Of a DNA stretch of 64,000 nt, positions 11,401 through 22,282 are shown one piece after another (position 1 is the first letter of the stretch; each line of letters starts with the position of its first letter). The translations under genes were made by a program, and so were the position numbers. The stretch comes from Nematostella vectensis (Eukaryota; Cnidaria; Anthozoa; Actiniaria; Edwardsiidae), in assembly GCF_932526225.1 (NCBI RefSeq), contig NC_064043.1, forward strand, positions 13,638,085 to 13,702,084, read 5' to 3'. Below the pieces are notes generated by a model. The model saw only the letters and a list, made by a program, of their open reading frames with translations. It did not search any database and was not told the origin of the DNA.

Positions 11401-12131
11401 ACCTAAGTGGAACATAACTAAAGAATCCACTACATTTTCTTCCACTTACTTCTTATTTGAATTGTTTTATTATTTTCATGACATGGCGGAAAAACATGAC
11501 ATGACGCTGCCCATTTCACATCTAATAAGTCAGAAAATTTCACTGGGTGCTTAGCTAGTAATAGCAAACACAGTATTAAACGCGACATTTTTAAATTGAT
11601 GAGACTTTTTGTAAAGAGGTTTTATAAATTTGACCCCATGCATAGCGCAATAATGATCAATGTAAATATATTTTAAAAAGCCAAAATCTGGGTATGTGCA
11701 TTTCGGCCTCACGTTATTTGTGTTTTGAAAATCATTCCGGAATACAAGGAACCGATGCCCATAGTAAGAAACCGTGTCTTCTTTATCCATTTCGAATTGC
11801 GCTTTTCCTGTTTTTTTTTTCCGTCAAGTCTATTTTTATCCATTTGGGAGTAATAACGCCGAGTCGACGACGAACATGTTAAGCGTTCATCTGGACAGTT
11901 GAGCATACAATTTGACAGGATGAAGATATTTCTAGCGCACGGTGCAACCATTGTCACTTCCGTAATTATTTCGCGGTTGATCTATTTAAACAGATTTGCT
12001 AAGTAGGATGGACGTCTCAGTCCAATTACATAAAATTGAATATTTAATTATTTTTCACAAGCCATTTAAATGGAAATTGTTGTCAAATCCAACCATCGAT
12101 TATTGTGAGCCAATGCGTAAGGACTTTAACC

Positions 12132-13154
12132 ATGTCTTCTCTTCCAAGCACGTTCAATCACTCGTTGATCAGCAATGGAACCAACTGTTCGTCAACTGAA
12201 CGATCCTCGGCATCCATCCACCAAGAGGTTTGGCTCGTGTCACTTCTGCTTGTAGTTATTATCGGTCTGAGTCTTAATCTTTCCGTCATCTCACTCGTGA
12301 TGATGAAAAAAGTGCCGCGAAGGAACATGAATCTTCTGGTCGCTAACATGGCATTCAGCGACTTTTTATCTCTTCTACTTGAGCCTTCGTCTCTTTTGTC
12401 CCAAATGACGGTAAACTCGCCATGGATTGGGGTTAGTTATCTGGCTGATGTGACTTGTAAGTTTTACACCTTCGTGATGAACACATCCACATGGGTTTCC
12501 CTTGTAACGCTTTTGGTCATCTCCGTGGAAAGGTTTCGGGCAGTGTCATCTGTTGTACATTTTACGGAAAAACGCAGCGTTCTCATTATCCTGTTACTTG
12601 TGTCCTGGGTTTTACCTGGACTGCTAAACTCTAGTACTTTTGCTTTCTGCGCGGCTAATAACATCGGAGGGACATTTCAATGCTTGTGCGTCTTTACAAT
12701 GCAGTCAGCTATCTATGCTGTTGCTGCAAATGTCATCTTCGTGTTATTGGTGATCGTAATTCTCTGCCTCAATTTTGCAATTATACGTAAACTTGTTCGC
12801 TCTCAAGTGGCGATACACATCCCAGAGGCTCAGCAACAAAAGCGAGCTCGAAGGTTTCGCTCTGCGACGCGCATGGTTCTAAGTTCTCTTTTACTGTTTG
12901 TACTCTGTGCGACCCCCCTCTACATAGTGCTCACAATCTTTAGAATGCAGTTTTTATTGGGAGTTCCAATTCTTAGTGAGTGGAGCGGGAATATGATTAA
13001 TGCAGTAACTGTTCTGTTTTTTGTTAATCCTGCCGCAAGCCCGATCATCTACTTTGTATTTCTCGGCGACTTTAGAAAAGTGTTACGCAAGTTTTTCTGC
13101 AGAAAGAAGGTTATTGGTCAACCGAATGCGGAACCGGGATTACCACTTACTTAA
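12132..13154 (+). CDS. Class A G-protein-coupled receptor, copy 2
   Basis: A 340-residue intronless receptor, closely similar to copy 1 along its entire length. It shares TM1 Asn, TM2 Asp (in NMAFSDF), the TM3 Cys and extracellular-loop-2 Cys, the ERF motif after TM3 and the NPAASPIIY end of TM7. The ATG at 12132 aligns with the start of copy 1. A nearby in-frame GTG at 12105 is not credible as a start in an animal gene. Differences from copy 1 cluster in the extracellular side of TM2-TM3, the end of TM4 and loop 2, and the TM6-TM7 loop, which is where ligand contacts usually lie, so the two may differ in ligand preference (inference). The 3' flank has two units of the stop-codon minisatellite. 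Confidence 0.93.
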   Translation: MSSLPSTFNHSLISNGTNCSSTERSSASIHQEVWLVSLLLVVIIGLSLNLSVISLVMMKKVPRRNMNLLVANMAFSDFLSLLLEPSSLLSQMTVNSPWIGVSYLADVTCKFYTFVMNTSTWVSLVTLLVISVERFRAVSSVVHFTEKRSVLIILLLVSWVLPGLLNSSTFAFCAANNIGGTFQCLCVFTMQSAIYAVAANVIFVLLVIVILCLNFAIIRKLVRSQVAIHIPEAQQQKRARRFRSATRMVLSSLLLFVLCATPLYIVLTIFRMQFLLGVPILSEWSGNMINAVTVLFFVNPAASPIIYFVFLGDFRKVLRKFFCRKKVIGQPNAEPGLPLT

Positions 13155-13570
13155 TGAGGAACCGGAAGAACTATACTCTTAATGTGGAACCGGATGAACT
13201 ACACATTTAATTAATGTCCTTCGGGAAAAACTGTCTGTGAACAAATCTGAAATAGGGTTGGTAACTGTTTAGGAGTTCAGAAACCGGAGGTCTCTTATAA
13301 GTGCTAATGCCTAAAGGTGAACATCGCACTAAAAAATGAACTTATAACTTTAGAAATCAGACTTTTGGAACCTTCTCGTGTGCGACTTCCAGTTTGTCCT
13401 TATCTGTTTGAATTATATTTTCTCATCTTATTAAAAAAAAAACAGGTCCTCTATTCGTTGCAGCCCGAACTGCCAATTGTTCTTTTAAATCATATAATAT
13501 ATGGTAAATGAGGTAGAAAACTTGAGTCGAACATTACTTAAAATCCACTACATTTCCTTCCACTTCCTTC

Positions 13571-13912
13571 TTATTTGAATTGTTTTATTATTTTCATGAC
13601 ATGACGCTGCAAATAAGCCCGTTTCTCATCTAATAAGTCAGAAAATTTCACTGAGTGCTTAGCTAGTAATAGCAAACAAGTATCAAACGCGACATTTTTA
13701 AATTGATGCGACTCTTTGTAAAGAGTTTTCATAAATTTGAGCTTTTCGTCCCTGAGCCCATGCATAGCGCAACGATGATTTATGTAAATATATCTTAAAA
13801 AGCCAAAATTTGGGTATATGCATTTCTGCCTGACGTTATTTGTGTTTTGAAAACCATTCCAGAATACAAGGAACCGATGCCCATAGTAAGAAATCAAGTC
13901 TTTTTCATCCAT
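13571..13912 (-). other. Minus-strand ORF repeated in each duplication block
   Basis: A 113-codon frame from a true ATG, starting MDEKDLISYYGHRFLVF. The related stretches in the neighbouring blocks (11551-11790 and about 14887-15230) keep the same amino-acid pattern in places (SYYGHRFLVF, NTNNVR, CAMHG), but their frames are shifted or interrupted. I do not recognise a family. It could be a duplicated companion gene now decaying, or non-coding DNA that is open by chance because the blocks are recent copies. Confidence 0.2.
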
Positions 13913-14259
13913 CTCAAATTACGCTTTTTCTGGTTTTTCCGTCATGTCTATTTTAATCCATTTGGAGTAATAACGCCTAGTCTGCGACGAACATGTTAAG
14001 CGTTCATCTGGACAGTTGAGCATACAATTGGGCAGGATGAAGAAGATATTTCTAGCGCACGGTGCAACATTTGTCACAATCGGAATTATTTCGCTGTTGC
14101 TCTATAGAAACAGATTGGCTCAGTAGGATGGACGTCTCAGTCCACTTACATAAAATTGAATATTTAATTATTTTTCATAAGCCATTGGCATGGAAACGTT
14201 TGTCAAATCCAACCATTTCGTTCGATTATTGTTAAGCCTTCTGCGTTAGGACTTTAACC

Positions 14260-14373
14260 ATGTCGTCTCCTCCAAGCATGTTCAATCACTCGCTGATCAG
14301 CAATGGAACCAAAACTTCGTCAAGTGAACGATCCTCGGCATCCATCCACCAAGAGGTTCGACTTTACTCTTAA
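14260..14373 (+). pseudogene. Receptor remnant with internal deletion, copy 3
   Basis: The first 33 codons match receptor copy 1 up to HQEVRL, then the sequence jumps into the 3' minisatellite and stops at TAA (14371). All seven transmembrane segments are missing. The upstream promoter-proximal region is still present. The deletion joins gaggttcg, inside codons 32-34, to actttactcttaatgagg, which is minisatellite sequence. Confidence 0.88.
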
Positions 14374-14530
14374 TGAGGAACCGGATGAACTACACATTTA
14401 ATGTGGAACCGGAAGTACCAACCAATAAGGAACCGGAAGAACTACACATTAAATGTGGAACCGGAAGTACCACTCAATAAGGAAGCGGAAGAACTATACT
14501 CTTAATGAGGTACAGGATGAGCTACACATT
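14362..14530. repeat. Expanded stop-codon minisatellite, array 1
   Basis: About six diverged units of 26-28 bases containing gaggaaccggaagaact or the variant tggaaccggaagtacca. It directly abuts the deletion breakpoint of receptor copy 3. Confidence 0.8.
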
Positions 14531-15569
14531 TAATTAATGTCCTTCGGGAGAAACTGTCAGGAAAAAAATCTGAAATAGGGTTGGGAACTGTTCAGGAGTA
14601 CAGAAACCGGAGGTCTCTTATAAGTGTTAATGCCTAAAGGTGAACATCGCACTAAAAAAATGAACTTATAACTTTGGAAATCAGACTTTTGGAAACTTCT
14701 CGTGTGCGACCTCCAGTTTGTCCCAACCTGTTTGCATTATATTTTCTCGTCGTATTCAAAAGAACCAGGTCCTATCCGTCGCAGCCCGAACTGTCAATTG
14801 TTCTTTTAAATCATATATGGTAAATGAGGTAGAAAACTTCAGTCGAACATTACTTAAAATCCACTACATTTTCTTTTACTTCCTTCTTATTTGAATTGTT
14901 CTATTATTTTTATGACATGACGCTGCATATAAGCCCATTTCACATCTAAGGCAGAAAATTTCACAGAGTGCTTAGTGAGTAATAGAAAACACAATATCAA
15001 ACGCGACTTTTTGTGAATTGATGCGACATTTTGTAGTGTCATTGAAATTTGAGCTTTTCGTCCCTGAGCCCATACATAGCGCAAGGATGATCAATGTAAA
15101 TATATCTTAAAAAGCCAAAATTTGGGTATGTGCATTTCGGCCTCACGTTATTTGTGTTTTGAAAATCATTCCAGAATACATGGAACCGATGCCCATAGTA
15201 AGAAATCGTGTCTTATTAATCCATTTCGAATTGCGCTTTTCCTGTTTTTTTTTTTCCGTCAAGTCTATTTTTATCCATTTGGGAGTAATAACGCCCAGTC
15301 GACGACAAACATGTTAAGCATTCATCTGGACAGTTGAGTATACAATTGGACAGGATGAAGAAGATATTTCTAGCGCACGGTGCAACCTTTGTCACAATCA
15401 TAATTATTTCGCGGTTGCTCTATTGAAACAGATTAGCTCAGTAGGATGGACATCTCAGTCCATTCACATAAAATTGAATATTTTTCATAAGCCATTTAAA
15501 TGGAAACGGTTTGTCAAATCCAACCGTCTCGTTCGATTATTGTGAGCTTTCTGCGAAAGGACTTTAACC

Positions 15570-16467
15570 ATGTCGTCTCTTCCAAGCACGTTCAATCACT
15601 CGTTGATCAGCAATGGAACCAACTGTTCGTCAACTGAACGATTCTCTGCATCCATCCACCAAGAGGTTTGGCTCGTGTCACTTCTGCTTGTAGTTATTAT
15701 CGGTCTGAGTCTTAATCTTTCCGTCATCTCACTCGTGACAATGAAACAAGTGCCGCAAAGGAACACGAACCTTCTGGTCGCTAACATGGCATTGAGCGAC
15801 TTTTTATCACTTCTACTGGAGCCTTCGTAACATTTGTCCTACATGACAAAGGGAAACTTGTCATGGATTGGGGTTGGTTATCTGGCTGATGTGACTTGTA
15901 AGTTTTAAGCCTTCATGATAGACACATCCACATGGATTTCCCTTGTAACGCTTTTGGTCATCTCCATGGAGAGGTTTCAAGCGGTGTCATGCGTTGCACA
16001 TGTGCCGGAAAAACGCAGTGTTTTCATTATCTTGCTGCTTATGTCCTGGGTTTTACCTGGACTGCTTAACTCTGGTCTACTAACATTAGAGGGGCATTTC
16101 AATGCTTGCGCATCACTACAATGCAATCAGAGCTTTATGGCGTTGCTACAAATGCCACCTTCATCTTATTGGTGATCGTAATTCTCTGCCTCAATTTTGC
16201 AATTATACGTAAACTTGTTCGCTCTCAAGAGGCGATACACATCCCAGGGGCTCAGCAACAAAAGCGAGCTCGAAGGTTTCGCTCTGCGACGCGCATTGTC
16301 CTAAGTTCTCTTTTACTGTTTGTACTCTGTGCGACCCCCCTCTACACAGTGCTCACAATCCTAAAAATGGAGCTTTTATTGGGAGTTCCAATTCTTGGTG
16401 AGTGGGGAGTGAATATGATTAATGCATTACATGTTCTGTTTTTTGTTAATCCTGCCGCAAGCCCGAA
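15570..16467 (+). pseudogene. Receptor pseudogene, copy 4
   Basis: It starts with the same ATG context and N-terminus as the intact receptors. A TAA at 15828 ends the frame after TM2, another TAA lies in the TM3 region (about 15906), and a frame change near 16075-16105 removes the start of loop 2. The remaining TM5-TM7 part ends at NPAASP, where the sequence passes into minisatellite DNA instead of the IIYFVF helix end. At least four separate lesions make it non-functional as a seven-pass receptor. Confidence 0.9.
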
Positions 16468-16735
16468 GAACTACACACTTAATGCGGAACCGGAAGTACC
16501 AACCAATAAGGAACCGGAAGAAATACACACTAAATGTGGAACCGGAAGTACCACTCAATGAGGAACCGGAAGAACTTCTCACTTAATGTGGAACCGGAAG
16601 TGCCACACAATGAGAAACCAGAAGAACTACTCACTTAATGAGGAACCGGAAGAACTATTCACCTAATGAGGAACCGGAAAAAACTACACACTTAGTGTTG
16701 AACCGGAAGTACCACTCAATGAGGAACCAGAAGAA
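16466..16735. repeat. Expanded stop-codon minisatellite, array 2
   Basis: About ten units of roughly 26-28 bases with core gaggaaccggaagaac, alternating with tggaaccggaagtaccac. It replaces the last receptor codons of copy 4. Confidence 0.85.
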
Positions 16736-16940
16736 CAAATAGACACCAAAAATATGGTAACATCAACAGATATTAATGTGAAACTGAGAAAAAATGACAA
16801 CTTAAGCAAAAACGTTGATGTTACCATATAACAAGCAATTGTTGGTAGTTTATTGTATGCGGAAATGGCAACACGGCCAGACATTGCTTATGTAGTGGGA
16901 GAATTATCCAAATTTTGTTCAAGTCCTGACGAATCTGACA
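16736..16940 (+). pseudogene. Ty1/copia retrotransposon pol fragment
   Basis: The plus frame reads QAIVGSLLYAEMATRPDIAY followed by VVGELSKFCSSP, the well-known conserved block between reverse transcriptase and RNase H in copia-type polyproteins. A TAA interrupts the frame just before it (about 16831). No LTRs or further pol motifs are seen. The fragment is embedded between two arrays of the receptor minisatellite. Confidence 0.85.
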
Positions 16941-17049
16941 TCTGCAAAGCGAATTCTAACAAGATAGTTTAAGGGAACTATGCAATACAATATATTTGTT
17001 TTTTTTTTTAAACTGGGTTGTTTTAGTTTTAGAATTATGACCTTTTTAT

Positions 17050-17200
17050 GCCTTTTTCGTCTAACTCGCTTATGCTTTATAGTTTCGTCTACAAATAGCA
17101 CGTCTATTGTGAACAAGAAGTGGACTTTCGGCCCTTGTGGGGGGGAGGTGCAAATGTATACTCCCTGCACCCCCCTCAGTAAGGGCCTGATAAACTTTCA
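17050..17200. repeat. Dispersed repeat, related to 48430-48720
   Basis: The stretch with cgtctacaaatagcacgtct, ggactttcggccc and a G-rich block followed by gcaccccc matches, in reverse complement and with gaps, the region near 48500-48660. It is probably a non-autonomous element; ends were not resolved. Confidence 0.6.
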
Positions 17201-17214
17201 AGGAGGTGTTATTT

Positions 17215-17345
17215 CATTACTACACACTTAATGAGGAACCAGAATTACTTTCAAATTAATGAGAGACTTTATGAGTGGAACTTAGTGAGAAACTGGAGGT
17301 GTCACTTACTAATTGTAATGAGGAACCGGAAGTACCACCGGTCAA
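17215..17345. repeat. Stop-codon minisatellite, array 3 (diverged)
   Basis: Four or five degenerate units such as taatgaggaaccagaa and aatgaggaaccggaagtacc. Array 3 was probably continuous with array 2 before the copia-containing DNA was inserted. Confidence 0.65.
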
Positions 17346-17658
17346 CACAACACTTCAGTGCAATAAGGAATACTCTAAAATGTTATGTTGGCAAATACAA
17401 AGTATTGCAATCAATTGAATTAATTAAATATATATACTTTCAATTTAAATAAATGTTTATCCTTTCAATTTTGTTTCGCATAGTGACATTTTGGCAGGCT
17501 CTTGTTTAAACAGGTTCGTGGAGAAGTCAATTAAAAATGCTGTTTTTAAAATATTAGGGAGAGTTGTTATCCCGAGGGAGGGGGGGGGGGGGCATTAGGA
17601 TTTTGATAAAAGTATGGATTATAATTAATTGTTTCCCTCTTCAGAAGAATATCATTTT

Positions 17659-17884
17659 CCATACCCACCTTTTAACTCTGTCACATCCCTCATGGTCATG
17701 TGAATGTGTACAACTTATCTATGTGATCACTTTCCATATCCCCTTTCAATTCTGACACATCTTCAAAAGCTACTGTAGATGTGTTCAATGCCTCTATTTA
17801 ATCACTATCCATACTCACCTTCTGATTCCATCACATCCCCCACGGCCAGGCGGAGGGTGTACAATGTCTCTATATGATTACTAT
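17659..17884. repeat. 75-bp tandem repeat containing the TRIM exon 4 donor
   Basis: Three units start at 17659, 17734 and 17809 (period 75). The last unit is the 3' end of the TRIM coding exon plus a consensus-like donor (minus strand aag|gtgagtatgg). The other two are decayed copies: one keeps a ggtgggtatgg-like donor, the other has lost it. Their translations still echo the exon (DHIDKLYTF against NHIETLYTL). Confidence 0.78.
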
Positions 17885-20800
17885 GGAATACCAGGTTGTC
17901 CTTAGCACATGGGGCCAGATTACAAGTCTCTGAAAGTTCGATGATTTCCTTAGATAGTGAATCAATAGATGACTTTGACTCAATAAGGCAGGCATCTCCA
18001 TCTTTTTGGACCCTCTGCATCAGTGTGTACAGCTCTTCGCACTTGAGTATTACTTGGCACAGTGATCTTGAGAGCAAAGGGAAATGTTACAGGGATGAAA
18101 GATTGTTTCTTTGAGTGGAGTTTGAATTACCAAAGTTCTCTCGATTACCAAACCAAAAAAAAAGCAATTATCTTTTGATACTTTTTCTTCTTGTGAACAG
18201 AAAATCAGGCATAAATATGTAGTTTGTTTATTTCCAGAAAGGAAACTGTAAAGCCAAAGAAAGCAAACAACATACATAAACCCTTCAGTTCTAACCTGTT
18301 TTGCTTCTCCAGAACCTCAAGCTTTGCCTGTGTTAGCATACCCAGTTTAAGTCTCAAATCTGATTCTATTTTGTTGACAACAGTTCGTATTCCAGAGGCC
18401 TGATGTGCAATCTTTTGTCCCAATGCCTCCTTCTTCTGTGTTATTGCTTCTTTTCTTGCCTCGATGGCTCTTCTGGCCATCACAATCTTTTCATGTTCTT
18501 CTTCAATCTGCACTGTGATCTTGGATAACTCCTCTCTGACATTAGTTGCAAGCCGACTCGCGAGATCACACCTATGTCCTTGATGCTTACCATATATCTA
18601 AAGGAGAACACATAATGTCAAGACCTGCTAAAGCGAATGAATTTAACAGGTTTGTTTACAAGCTATAAGTCACCTCGCAAAAACATTTCCACCAAGCAAT
18701 TGTCAATTTCCAATGACACCACAAGAATAACTAGGCAGTATTTCAAGGAAAACCAAACCGATATCCTTACCACAGTTAATTTTGAATTTGGGCTAAATTA
18801 GCAACAAAATATTGAAATCCTCAAACCAACAGTAGCCTGGCTAGCAAGCAGTGCTGATAGATATCTGATAATGACACACATGCTGACCCATCTTGTGAGC
18901 CTTTAAAGTTTTTCTACCTTTTCACTTATAGCAATCTAGCCAAAAGAAAGAATAGATAAGCTTACAGTACAAATTCTGGAAAGGGAATTGTATTTGATTG
19001 AAATTTGAGCTTGGCCGCGTGAAAGGAGATTGAATCAAGGGTATAATTTCATGTTTCACTGGAAAATCTAACAATGCATTTTCTAAATTTTTGAAATTCT
19101 AGGACGGCAATACCACAAAAAATTGGCGAGTTTTGTATTGCAATGCTACCCAAAATGAAGCGAAAATCTTTTAAAGCAGAGAATTATATGGGAAAAAAGA
19201 AGTGTGCGCACTGATTTTGAAACCTACAACAAATCGCTATTATAGCAGTGCGCACTCGTGGGAATGTCATTCTTGATTGTGCATGCAGAGCAAAATGCAA
19301 AAACAACTCACAGACTATTAAAATGTTTGCTAAAGTTTGCAGGATTGTTTCCTGAATTTGAATAATCAGTTGACTACTAAGTTGAAATATGAAGATGATG
19401 GTAAAACTTGTAACCACACAACGATTCTAGCATTAACTAAGAAGACATGAAAACAAGAACTAGTATAGCGCACGCATATATTTTCTCATGTAATTTGATT
19501 TACATCTTGATCTACATCACAAATGACTAGACCCGGGCTTTTTCCAGTTCATGGTCTTTTTGGGAAGGTTGACCAAAATACCTCAATATTGCAGATTTGA
19601 GTTATTTGTGCAAACACACATTATTTGGTATCCATATGAACCACATACCATTTGGAAGATGAAAATATAAAGAATCGACCAAATCTATCAATTCTGAAAG
19701 GTTATACAGACTTTAACTTGTTTCCTGGACAGTTACCAAAACAGTAACAACCACCATCTTCATCTCTATATTGTTCTAAATCTTACCTGGCAATAAATAC
19801 AAATAAGGACCTGATCGTCATAGCAATAGACTTTCTTAGGCTCATCATGCTCAGTGCACAAGTGCCGGTGCTTGGCCCTCTCCTGGTCGATGGTACTTGC
19901 ACTAGCAGGTGCCTTGTCAGCATTTTCCTTGCTTTCAATGATCTCTAATAGCCCAAAGTTCTTAGGTAATGATGGTATGCCGTTAAATCGTGACAAGAGT
20001 AGTGTTTCGTGCTTACAAGCTGGGCACCTCACAAATGCATACTGGCTTTGGGCGGAGAGTTTGCCAAGACAGCCTGTCATTGCGATTAACAGTAAACAGG
20101 TGTTATAGATATGAGATATAGGATCAGAGGGTTGTATTTATAAACGAATTACATATGCTATGTTAAGTTAGCCACAGCTGGCTACATTAAGACAGCAAAT
20201 AAAAACTTTTATCAGATATGAAATGGCCGGAAATGGTCTTTTTTGTTACTTTACTGTATCTAAAACAAATTTGAAGGTGTACATCTAAAAAAAAAATTCA
20301 ACTTTTCTCAAAGGATAGTAAACAATGCCCTTAGGTAAGATCAAAAGGGAAGATTTTAAACTCATGAAGTTATACAGTTGCATCATTATTAACTTGTCCT
20401 GTACATGAAGGGGGTTGAAATAGAGGATCAGGTAATTTGGGGGTTGGGGTTTGAAATAGAGGATCAGGTAATTTGCATTTTTCAGACATTAAATTAAGGG
20501 TCCATTCCCAACCCCAGAACTGACAACTATACTGAATAAACCAGCATCTCCAGGATTTGCAGCAAATCTCCAGGTTAAATCCTAAACCTCCAGGTTAAGT
20601 GATGTTCTCGAAGACTTTGAGTTGTAATTGCCTGAAAACTTTGTGATGATGAATAAAATGTTTAGAAAAGCACAACATCGGAGTTTGTGAATTCTTTTTG
20701 CAAAACATTGAGAGCCGTAGAAAAGAGAATATATCAGCTGAGTTGATTGTTCAGTTATAAGCCAATTGCATGTCTCGTCTCATAGGTCATGCACCTGAAG

Positions 20801-22073
20801 AAGGACGCTAATTTTTTTTTTTTAAAGTAAGTTACTGTGCCAAGCCATGTGGCGCAATCCATAGATTCTGTACAATTCAAAGAGAGTTTTTAGGGGCACT
20901 TCCTTCTGGATTTGAAGGGATAAAAAGACTAGTTAAGAAAAAGGTGAATGATATCCCTTGACCATTTGACGCAAACATTGAATTCACCAAATGAGTAAAA
21001 TCGACTTTTTGCATTGCGACAGCAATTCATAAAACTCCCCACGTTTTCCAGTAGCATTGAAGCCTTCCTCATTTGTTACACTAATTTTGTCTTTTGCATT
21101 AGCTGAAGCATACGATTCTACAGCATTGAAGAGGCTTAAAACATTTGCTGGAATACAATTAGAGCTAGGACATTTCATTCAATGGCCAATCAGACAATTG
21201 TGTCTCCTGGGGGGAGGGGCTGGAGTTGTCACTTTCTCCACACAGATCCTCTGCTATATGGACACCAGTCATTTCTTTTTATTTCGCTAGGCTGGCATGT
21301 CCAGAAAAGTAAATAATTAGATGAAAGAGAGATGGCCGTTAGGGTCCATGGGGAGGTATTCTTTGAAAATTTTTGAACAGGGTTGCTCCGCCCAGACTTT
21401 GGACCCCTTTCATATAGTGAATTGAAAAAGGTGCCTCGTTTATTAAGTAACAAAATGTGTTATTAGTTGTAGCAAAATAAATTAGCAAAACCCTAATAAA
21501 CAATGCATTAGAAACCGCAACCAATCACTTATATATCCCCTGACACCAGACAACCCCCCCGCACCCAGACCCCCTCATAGGATTTCATAGGTTTCAGAAA
21601 TATTGCGGTTGACAGGTATGCAGCCCTCATGTTTATAACAAATACCTCGCCCCACTGAGTAAATGCTAAAATAATATACATTCACATTGGTACAGACAGG
21701 AAACGATAAATGTTTAATAAAAATCAACTGAAGCCACATATCAGGAAGTCGGCATCTTCACTTTTATGCCGTTGCCAAGAAGAGAAATAAGTGACAATTT
21801 TATCCCAGGTACTATTTAAATACCTAAAGCCTTTCAAATGGCAAGTATGTTTCGTTATATATTCATAAAAATATTAGATTTTGAGACAATAAAGCCTATT
21901 TAAAACGAAACGGAGTACTTTTCCCTTCTTCGAACTTCAAATAGCATAAGACTTGCCACATTACCTGTGCAGTATGTGTGTCCGCAGTTCAAGTTACGCG
22001 GAATAGCTTGACTCTCTGTAGCATGAAACGGATTATAACACACAGAACAGCACATGCCTCTGAGATCATCCAT
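17805..22073 (-). CDS. TRIM protein: RING, B-box 2, coiled coil (spliced, 4 exons)
   Basis: Coding exons on the minus strand: 21965-22073, 19787-20073, 18296-18597 and 17805-18066. All junctions are GT-AG and in phase, giving 319 residues. The RING (C3HC4) opens with CCSVC, continues CGHTYC across the first intron and ends CPACKHE. A complete B-box 2 follows: CTEH, CYDD, CIYC, then HQGH across the second intron. Exons 3-4 give a long charged coiled coil (IEEEHEKIVMARRAIEARKE and on). This is the RBCC architecture of TRIM E3 ubiquitin ligases; substrate and subfamily are unknown. No B30.2 or NHL domain is seen. A strong donor (gtgagt) lies 14 bases before the stop, so a longer isoform with a further exon is possible. 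It is divergently paired with COA5. Confidence 0.9.
18900..19715. repeat. Dispersed repeat of about 0.8 kb, copy 2 (uninterrupted)
   Basis: Reverse-complement relative of 3680-4715, lying in the second TRIM intron. It lacks the MITE and so serves as the empty-site reference for it. Confidence 0.78.
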
Positions 22074-22282
22074 TATTCGGCTGCAGTCAGGATAAAATCC
22101 AAGTAGAGGACTTCAAGTGTTTGACATATTTTGCTTCGAAGGAGCTTGATGCTGAGCCGCGGTCCTACATTCTTTGTCAGCGGATAGGCAAAAGGAGCCT
22201 GCAGTATTCTTACAGCGGTCCAAACAAGATGGCGGCGTAGTTGCGTCTTTTCGCAAAGTTGAAAACACAGGAAATCTACGAA
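22074..22282. promoter_or_regulatory. Bidirectional TRIM/COA5 promoter with YY1-type site
   Basis: Only 209 bases separate the two start codons, which point away from each other, so both promoters must overlap here unless the genes have extra 5' exons. The sequence caagatggcggc at 22226-22237 matches the YY1 consensus (AAGATGGCGGC), which is common just downstream of start sites of housekeeping and nuclear-encoded mitochondrial genes in animals. No TATA box is seen. Confidence 0.7.

Larger units (their letters stand above)
11400..16480. repeat. Tandem segmental blocks carrying receptor copies
   Basis: Three blocks, each starting near a shared aaaatccactacatttt-type stretch (about 11420, 13530, 14850) and each followed by a receptor or its remnant (12132, 14260, 15570). 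Shared landmarks repeat in the same order: cagaaaatttcac, gaaccgatgcccatagtaag, ttaagcgttcatctggacag and aaggactttaaccatgtc. The arrangement shows local tandem duplication followed by separate decay. Copy 1 at 712 shares only the immediate upstream region and lies 9 kb away. Confidence 0.82.

Noticed and set aside
12105-12131. Upstream GTG start adding nine residues to receptor copy 2
   Set aside because: The other copies start at the equivalent of the ATG at 12132, and GTG is not a normal start here.
20984-21178. 64-codon minus-strand ATG frame in TRIM intron 1
   Set aside because: Composition is plausible, but there is no family match, no splice link to the TRIM exons and no promoter signal.
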